Source of the DNA: an uncultured Lachnospiraceae bacterium
GTDB lineage: Bacteria > Bacillota > Clostridia > Lachnospirales > Lachnospiraceae
Direction of reading: 5' to 3'
Assembly: GCA_910579085.1 (NCBI GenBank)
Contig: CAJTRU010000048.1
Coordinates: 1 to 27,885, forward strand
Length of the DNA stretch: 27,885 nucleotides
Below are positions 22,954-27,885 of this stretch, piece after piece (within the stretch, counting starts at the first letter, position 1; each line of letters begins with the position of its first letter). The notes below the pieces were generated by a model, which did not search any database, was not told the DNA's origin, and was given only the letters and a program-made list of their open reading frames with translations. A program made the translations under genes and the position numbers.

Positions 22954-22960
22954 CCTCCCC
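22954..22960 (-). promoter_or_regulatory. Ribosome binding site deciding the sulfotransferase start
   Basis: GGGGAGG on the minus strand stands six bases before ATG 22947. It is much stronger than anything before the earlier in-frame ATG at 23040, and it lies inside the longer frame. Confidence 0.7.
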
Positions 22961-23049
22961 ATAATTTTATTTATTATCCTGCTTTTTCTTGATAATTTAT
23001 TAAGCAGCAAAAATATCTTATATCCCTCATATATATTCATAGTAATCTC

Positions 23050-24219
23050 TTACTCTGCAAGTATTGATTTTAATTGTTCTTTAATTGTTTCTGGAGAAAA
23101 TTCCTTAAATTTCTTAATACTTTTTTTCTTGTAATTTTCGTAAAGTTCTTTATCCTGATACATTTTGTAAATAGCTTCTCCCATCATATTACAATCACCT
23201 ACTGGAGTAACAATTCCATATGTATTATTTTCAATAATTTCCCTGACTCCTGGTAAGCTGTCTGTAGCAACTATAGGAAGAGAAAAATAGAGTGCTTCTA
23301 TTAAAGTGGTTGGAAGACCTTCTAGAGGACTGGAATGAACAAAAAGATATGCTGCTTTATAATAATTTTGTACATCGTTCTGGTTACCTTCAAAAAATAC
23401 AGTATTTTCCAAGCCATGAGATTTTACATATTTTTCTAGTCCAGCTCTTTTTTCTCCATCACCAACAAGAACTAGTTTTTTATTGAACTTATATTTTCTT
23501 CTAATATATTCTAATGCCTTTATTAAGGTAAGCTGGTCTTTATCTTTTGTAATGCGTCCTACCATTATTAAAAAAGAGCCATATTTCTTCTTTAATATCT
23601 CTACTTTATTATTATTAATTGCCTTATCTGCAATAAATGATGGATTGTATATTTTGTTTATATTAAGTGAAAGCTGTTTATTGGATACTAATACTTCATC
23701 CTGGAAAATATCAACAAGTACAATTAAGTTTTTGATTTTATTATATAAATTCAAAAAACCATCAGATATTAATGCATAACCATAAATTGCACCATGTAAC
23801 CAGCACATTTTCTTACTAGTTTTTAAAAAATCCAAAGCAACAAAAGTTAAATCATTATAATGCCCAGAAAAGGCAATCACAATATCATACCTTTCCTGGA
23901 ATTTCTTTTTTTTACATAAAATAAATTTATAGATGGTATCTGCAACTGTTATAATTCCATATGCTATAGGATATGCACACTTAAAAACAAAACTTCGTTT
24001 TATAAGTTTGGAATACAATTCTGGAGCCATTTTTCTAGGAAAATTTATATGGACTACTTTACAACTTCCAGGCAGTTCTCTTTCCATATCAGTTTGTGAA
24101 GGCACTAGATTAAATACTGTCACTTCATGGCCTAACTGGTTCATTAACCTGGCATAGTCAGTACCTACACGCTCTATTCCTCCTACCTGCAAACCATCAA
24201 ATACCATAGCTATCTTCAT
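23050..24219 (-). CDS. GT4 family glycosyltransferase
   Basis: A 389-aa retaining, nucleotide-sugar-dependent GT-B enzyme. The N-terminal Rossmann half begins KIAMVFDGLQVGGIERV, with the acceptor-side GGIER loop. The C-terminal half has LIMVGRITKDKDQLTLIKAL and VLVGDGEKRAGLEKYV. The donor-binding EX7E motif is EGLPTTLIEALYFSLPIV. It probably adds one sugar to the undecaprenyl-linked repeat unit at the cytoplasmic face. The sugar cannot be predicted. The start follows AGGGGGA. It begins 18 bases after the stop of the other GT4 gene and is clearly in the same operon. Confidence 0.93.
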   Translation of the reverse strand: MKIAMVFDGLQVGGIERVGTDYARLMNQLGHEVTVFNLVPSQTDMERELPGSCKVVHINFPRKMAPELYSKLIKRSFVFKCAYPIAYGIITVADTIYKFILCKKKKFQERYDIVIAFSGHYNDLTFVALDFLKTSKKMCWLHGAIYGYALISDGFLNLYNKIKNLIVLVDIFQDEVLVSNKQLSLNINKIYNPSFIADKAINNNKVEILKKKYGSFLIMVGRITKDKDQLTLIKALEYIRRKYKFNKKLVLVGDGEKRAGLEKYVKSHGLENTVFFEGNQNDVQNYYKAAYLFVHSSPLEGLPTTLIEALYFSLPIVATDSLPGVREIIENNTYGIVTPVGDCNMMGEAIYKMYQDKELYENYKKKSIKKFKEFSPETIKEQLKSILAE

Positions 24220-24237
24220 TGTAGATTTCCCCCTAAA

Positions 24238-25332
24238 TCATTTACAATAGAATTCTGTCAATATTTTTGCTGTATCCTTAATATTATATCCAGCATTTGT
24301 AACTACATCTGCCATGTTCCTTCTGGAAGTATTTTCTTCCATAATTTTAATAGCAGTATCTGCCCATATGACTGGAGAATTTATAAGACTTTCCCTGTAA
24401 ATATTTTCTGTAACATCTATTTCTGAAGTTATAGTATCAGAAACCAGACATTTTAACCCTGTACATTGTGCTTCTACCAAAACAACAGGAAGACCTTCAT
24501 ATCTTGATGGAAACAAAAATAAATCAAAACCCTGGTCTAATTTATAAACATCTGAACGCTTTCCTAAAAATTGTACCTTATCTGAAATACCTAATTCTTC
24601 TACTTGTTTTTTCACATCATTTATCATTTCACCAATTCCAATTAAAACTAAAATTGCTGTAGAATCTTTTTTTGCTATTTCATTAAATACCTTCACAATA
24701 AATTCATGGTTTTTGGGATAAGAAAAACTTCCTACGTGACCAATAACTTTATGGTTGTCCCATTTGTTTTCTCTGCGTATCTGCTGTCTTATTTCATTTG
24801 AAAAAGAAAACCGTTTAATATCTACTCCATTACATATTATTTTATATTCTCCCTGTCTGCCATATAACCATTTTCCAGCCAAATCTGAACACGCAAATTT
24901 AGTAACAGGTAACCTTCTAAGTAATGGTCTAAATATTTTATGTGCAATTGGGTGATAAAGTGTATTGGTTGAATGTGAATGAACTATTACCGTTGGTATA
25001 CCTGCTTTTATAGCAGCAGTTGCATTTAAAAATCCATCCATTGCATGTTGTGTATGGACATGAAATACCCCATACTCATTTTTATGCAAATTTAGAAATT
25101 TGCGAAGGTTCAAAAACCTGTCTATTACTTCAATTTTGAATTTCCCTAAATTAAGGTGAAAAATCTTTCCATTCAATTTATTTATTTCTACATCATAATC
25201 TCCAGGCTGGTTTATTGTACATAAAAAATCAAATAAAACATGTTCTCTATTAATAGCATGAAATACATTCATAATAAATGTTTCTTGTCCGCCTCTGTTC
25301 ATAATTGAAACATAATGTAAAACTTTTTTCAT
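24238..25332 (-). CDS. GT4 family glycosyltransferase (EpsF-like)
   Basis: A 364-aa GT-B glycosyltransferase. The N-terminus KVLHYVSIMNRGGQETFIM has the GGQE loop typical of EpsF-type exopolysaccharide enzymes. Then come VHVHTQHAMDG-like strands, VIGHVGSFSYPKNHEFIV at the start of the donor domain and SRYEGLPVVLVEAQCTG (EX7E) near the C-terminus. It is a soluble enzyme working on the lipid-linked repeat unit. It shares the general fold but little sequence with the neighbouring GT4 gene, so the two probably add different sugars. A GAGG site precedes the ATG. Confidence 0.93.
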   Translation of the reverse strand: MKKVLHYVSIMNRGGQETFIMNVFHAINREHVLFDFLCTINQPGDYDVEINKLNGKIFHLNLGKFKIEVIDRFLNLRKFLNLHKNEYGVFHVHTQHAMDGFLNATAAIKAGIPTVIVHSHSTNTLYHPIAHKIFRPLLRRLPVTKFACSDLAGKWLYGRQGEYKIICNGVDIKRFSFSNEIRQQIRRENKWDNHKVIGHVGSFSYPKNHEFIVKVFNEIAKKDSTAILVLIGIGEMINDVKKQVEELGISDKVQFLGKRSDVYKLDQGFDLFLFPSRYEGLPVVLVEAQCTGLKCLVSDTITSEIDVTENIYRESLINSPVIWADTAIKIMEENTSRRNMADVVTNAGYNIKDTAKILTEFYCK

Positions 25333-25394
25333 ATCCTAATCCTCTTTACTGCTTTACTCGCCATTTTATTTATGTAGCTATAGAAATAAAACAT

Positions 25395-26786
25395 TTATTT
25401 TTTTATTGTTTTTATTAGCAATTTTAAATTTTTTATACAAAATATAGAACAATAACTTATAACAAACGCTGATACAACAATCGATAATGTACCCATAATA
25501 ACAATAATACATTCACATAATAATATAATTTTTTTAATAATAGTTGATTTCCAATTAATATCAATATTAAATTTACATTTTATTTTATAAACACGCATAA
25601 TCCATACTACATCATAGCTTATTAATGTTGCAACTGCAGCACCCATTCCCTGACAAAGAAAAACTAATGGAAAATTTAATACCAAATTTATTATTGAGCC
25701 AACCAAAGTAGTAGAAAAAATAATCTTTGTTTGATTTCCAGCTGTAAACATAGAACCCAGAAAACTATTTAAAGAATTAATATATACTCCAAAGGTAAGA
25801 ACTGGCACATAAACCCAAGCTTGATAGAAATCTTTTGAGAACATAAACGTAGCCGCAAATTTACATAGCCATATAATACCTATAGTGCAACAAAACATCA
25901 CTTCATTATATATTTGATATGTTTCCTCAAAAAAAACTTTTCTTTCATTATCATTTCTGCTTTGAAACAAAGATAAGTTCCATGCCTGGCTGAATATAGT
26001 ATTTATAGTAGTCAAAACAGATGGAAGTTTATTTGCACATGAATATAACCCAACTAAGGACATTGATGTTATCAATGTAAGTGTCCACCTGTCAAGACTA
26101 CTATTTAACCACCAAAATAAAGCATTTGGAATTAAAGGCAATGAATAAGTAACCATTTTTTTCGCTAGTAATTTATTTACTGGATTTTTTAATGTTTGAA
26201 AATGCTTATCAATTCTGCATAATGGAACATATAAAAATATACCAATAAAATTTCCTAAAATAGTTGATATCCAATAACCAATAATCCCTTTTTTAAAAAA
26301 AGCAACAAACAGAACATTAAGACTTAATATAGCCAGACTTGTAACTGTTGTAATTAATGCCATCTGCTTTGTTTTATTAATAGCTTTAGCAAAGGCAGAA
26401 AATAAAGAATTGAAAGCTTGGACAATGTATATCAATATAAAACATATAACAAATACATTATTTCTAATAAAATAATTAACTATTATTCCACCAGTTACAA
26501 GAGGAATACATCCAATTCCAATGATTCTAATCCCAATTCCAAAACAATCATCTAGACTCTCTTTATCTGATATGCTATATCTCAAAACAGCATCAACTAT
26601 TGTAATACTGAATACTGGAAATAAAAGCTGGATTAATGTATTAACTAAATCAATAGTTCCATATTCTTCAGTTGACAGATAATATGTATATAAAGGTAAT
26701 ATTAAAAAATTTAAAAAACGTGATGTAAAATTAGCCAAAGTAAAAATACCTATATTGTGAAAAAGCCCTTTATATTCTTTTTTCAT
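25395..26786 (-). CDS. Wzx-type oligosaccharide flippase (MOP superfamily)
   Basis: A 463-aa protein with 12-14 hydrophobic segments that would flip the lipid-linked repeat unit to the outer face. The start FHNIGIFTLANFTSRFLNF and LPLYTYYLSTEEYGTIDLV (first 60 residues) are typical of the polysaccharide biosynthesis (Wzx/RfbX) family. SLPLIPNALFWWLNSSLDR in the middle is the segment conserved around the central arginine. The start follows GGAGGA. Its presence points to a Wzx/Wzy-type or teichoic-acid-like route, but no polymerase gene is in the window. Confidence 0.92.
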   Translation of the reverse strand: MKKEYKGLFHNIGIFTLANFTSRFLNFLILPLYTYYLSTEEYGTIDLVNTLIQLLFPVFSITIVDAVLRYSISDKESLDDCFGIGIRIIGIGCIPLVTGGIIVNYFIRNNVFVICFILIYIVQAFNSLFSAFAKAINKTKQMALITTVTSLAILSLNVLFVAFFKKGIIGYWISTILGNFIGIFLYVPLCRIDKHFQTLKNPVNKLLAKKMVTYSLPLIPNALFWWLNSSLDRWTLTLITSMSLVGLYSCANKLPSVLTTINTIFSQAWNLSLFQSRNDNERKVFFEETYQIYNEVMFCCTIGIIWLCKFAATFMFSKDFYQAWVYVPVLTFGVYINSLNSFLGSMFTAGNQTKIIFSTTLVGSIINLVLNFPLVFLCQGMGAAVATLISYDVVWIMRVYKIKCKFNIDINWKSTIIKKIILLCECIIVIMGTLSIVVSAFVISYCSIFCIKNLKLLIKTIKK

Positions 26787-26844
26787 AGAAATCCTCCATG
26801 TCTCATTTTTTGTGGCATATTTTCACACTAACCTCAATAATCTA

Positions 26845-27831
26845 TCAAATATTAAATTGATTCAAAAATTTTTTAATTCTATTTTCATTTATAGCAACTT
26901 CTGTTACTATCTCTGAATTAATAAATTCAAATAATTTTCCAATATTATTTCTTTCAATAAGATTAATATTATATGTGTTGAACATATCCTTGGCTCTATT
27001 ATCAACACCTACAATAATTGTACGTTTTTTCATTTGCATAGCTTTAATTCCTGCATGCAGTCTGGTACCAATATAATCACAGTCATTATCACACAAAAAA
27101 TCATTATATGCTTCTAGCGAAGACGGAATAAACTTAATTTTATCTTTATATTTTATATTTAATGTTTTCAAATAAGCTTCATCTTCTATTCCTTGTAACC
27201 AGCAAAAAATATTGCTATAATGTTTACACAAAATGTTTATCATAAATTGATCTGCTCTTGCATCCTGTGCATAATCAGTAATAGTAAATACAACAGAATC
27301 AGATTTTTTTATGGGAATTTCGCTACAATGTTTTTTTGTCAATGGCCAAATAGTAACACAGCCAGTATTTATTGCCTTAAATCCCATGTCCTCTAAAAAT
27401 ATTTTAGTTTTTTCATCTCGTGTGCTGTGTATAAATTTATGTGACAAAGCATTATTATATAATTTTTTTGTATATGGATTTGCAATACGGGCAAATCCAT
27501 CAGTCCCTGCTCCTACCAAAATAAATCCATTAAAAAATTTAGTATCTAGTAAATTAATATTCCAAGAATTTTTTCTCTTCATCATGTTTTTTTCAATTAA
27601 GTTTGTTCCACACACAAATTTCAAATCTATAGAATTTAATTTTTTTCTAAATCCATCTTCAGACTTTACACTAAACTCATACCAATGATATAAAGGTGAA
27701 TGTGTTGGCATATTTACAACAAAAGCATCTTTTGTAATCTGTTGTAATTCCCTTCTTGCACTTTCCATTATTATTTGGTCACCTATATTAAAAGACATTA
27801 TAGATGTATCCATTATTGCAATATTTCTCAT
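26845..27831 (-). CDS. Polysaccharide pyruvyl transferase family protein
   Basis: A 328-aa cytoplasmic protein of the PS_pyruv_trans (CsaB/WcaK-like) family. Its N-terminus RNIAIMDTSIMSFNIGDQII has the conserved GD(Q/N) turn. VGAGTDGF in the middle and the signature IGTRLHAGIKAMQ near residue 260 are also present. Members transfer pyruvate from phosphoenolpyruvate to glycan hydroxyls as a ketal, giving a negative charge; some members in EPS clusters are of unproven activity. The ATG follows GAGGAAA. It is the first complete gene of the cluster; the upstream 54 bases hold a TATAAT on the minus strand (27866-27861), but any -35 box would be at or beyond the window edge. Confidence 0.88.
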   Translation of the reverse strand: MRNIAIMDTSIMSFNIGDQIIMESARRELQQITKDAFVVNMPTHSPLYHWYEFSVKSEDGFRKKLNSIDLKFVCGTNLIEKNMMKRKNSWNINLLDTKFFNGFILVGAGTDGFARIANPYTKKLYNNALSHKFIHSTRDEKTKIFLEDMGFKAINTGCVTIWPLTKKHCSEIPIKKSDSVVFTITDYAQDARADQFMINILCKHYSNIFCWLQGIEDEAYLKTLNIKYKDKIKFIPSSLEAYNDFLCDNDCDYIGTRLHAGIKAMQMKKRTIIVGVDNRAKDMFNTYNINLIERNNIGKLFEFINSEIVTEVAINENRIKKFLNQFNI

Positions 27832-27885
27832 TTTATTTCCTCATTTATTAAAAATTTTATATTATAATCCATCCAAATATATTAG

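Noticed and set aside
27311..27688. A 125-codon plus-strand frame opposite the pyruvyl transferase gene
   Set aside because: It is a shadow of an AT-rich coding region; the minus-strand protein carries clear family motifs.
1..27885. tRNA genes, CRISPR repeats, insertion sequences, attachment sites or prophage genes
   Set aside because: No tRNA-like cloverleaf, regularly spaced direct repeats, transposase or integrase-like frame was seen on either strand.

Overview
The window reads as chromosome of a low-GC Gram-positive anaerobe, most likely a gut Clostridia member of the Lachnospiraceae type. The basis is AT-rich coding sequence with strong AGGAGG-type ribosome binding sites, lipoprotein signals, the paired radical-SAM/DUF2344 genes, the der-plsY-gpsA order, and an N-terminal YEKP...EGVYMASG leader of a kind I associate with Lachnospiraceae. 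Genus or species cannot be assigned from the sequence alone.

Region 1 (1-5220, + strand) holds accessory genes. A leader with possible RNA structure precedes a GH43 glycosidase lipoprotein. Next is a small protein with a RiPP-like leader but a beta-rich body, expressed from its own near-consensus promoter, and then an ABC exporter without a peptidase domain. A ZIP metal transporter follows. The leader protein and exporter together are the best candidate here for a little-described export system.

Region 2 (5229-13071, - strand) is a housekeeping run of eight closely spaced genes. In transcription order these are a trigger-factor-like FKBP lipoprotein, der, plsY, gpsA, a small membrane protein, a B12-binding-type radical SAM protein, its DUF2344 partner, and a probable orphan Imm51-type immunity gene.

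Region 3 (13266-27831, - strand, running off the right edge) is a cell-surface polysaccharide cluster. In transcription order it encodes a pyruvyl transferase, a Wzx-type flippase, two GT4 glycosyltransferases, a sulfotransferase-like protein, a winged-helix/LicC/LicA fusion, a 58-aa membrane protein overlapping the start of an NCS1 permease, a class V aminotransferase, a TagD-like cytidylyltransferase fused to a Gfo/Idh/MocA-like domain, a DltD-like SGNH protein and an MBOAT acyltransferase. A rho-independent terminator closes it. The centre looks like a functional counterpart of the pneumococcal tarIJ-licABC locus built from different families: uptake, kinase and cytidylyltransferase for choline or a similar amino alcohol, plus a second CTP-dependent activating enzyme linked to an oxidoreductase-like domain. 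Several proteins would then add charged or acyl groups (pyruvate, phospho-amino-alcohol, sulfate, O-acyl) to a glycan. No LicD-type phosphotransferase, priming transferase or polymerase lies in the window; they may lie beyond the right edge.

I see no tRNA, rRNA, CRISPR array, insertion sequence or attachment site. No gene-free stretch exceeds 300 bases.
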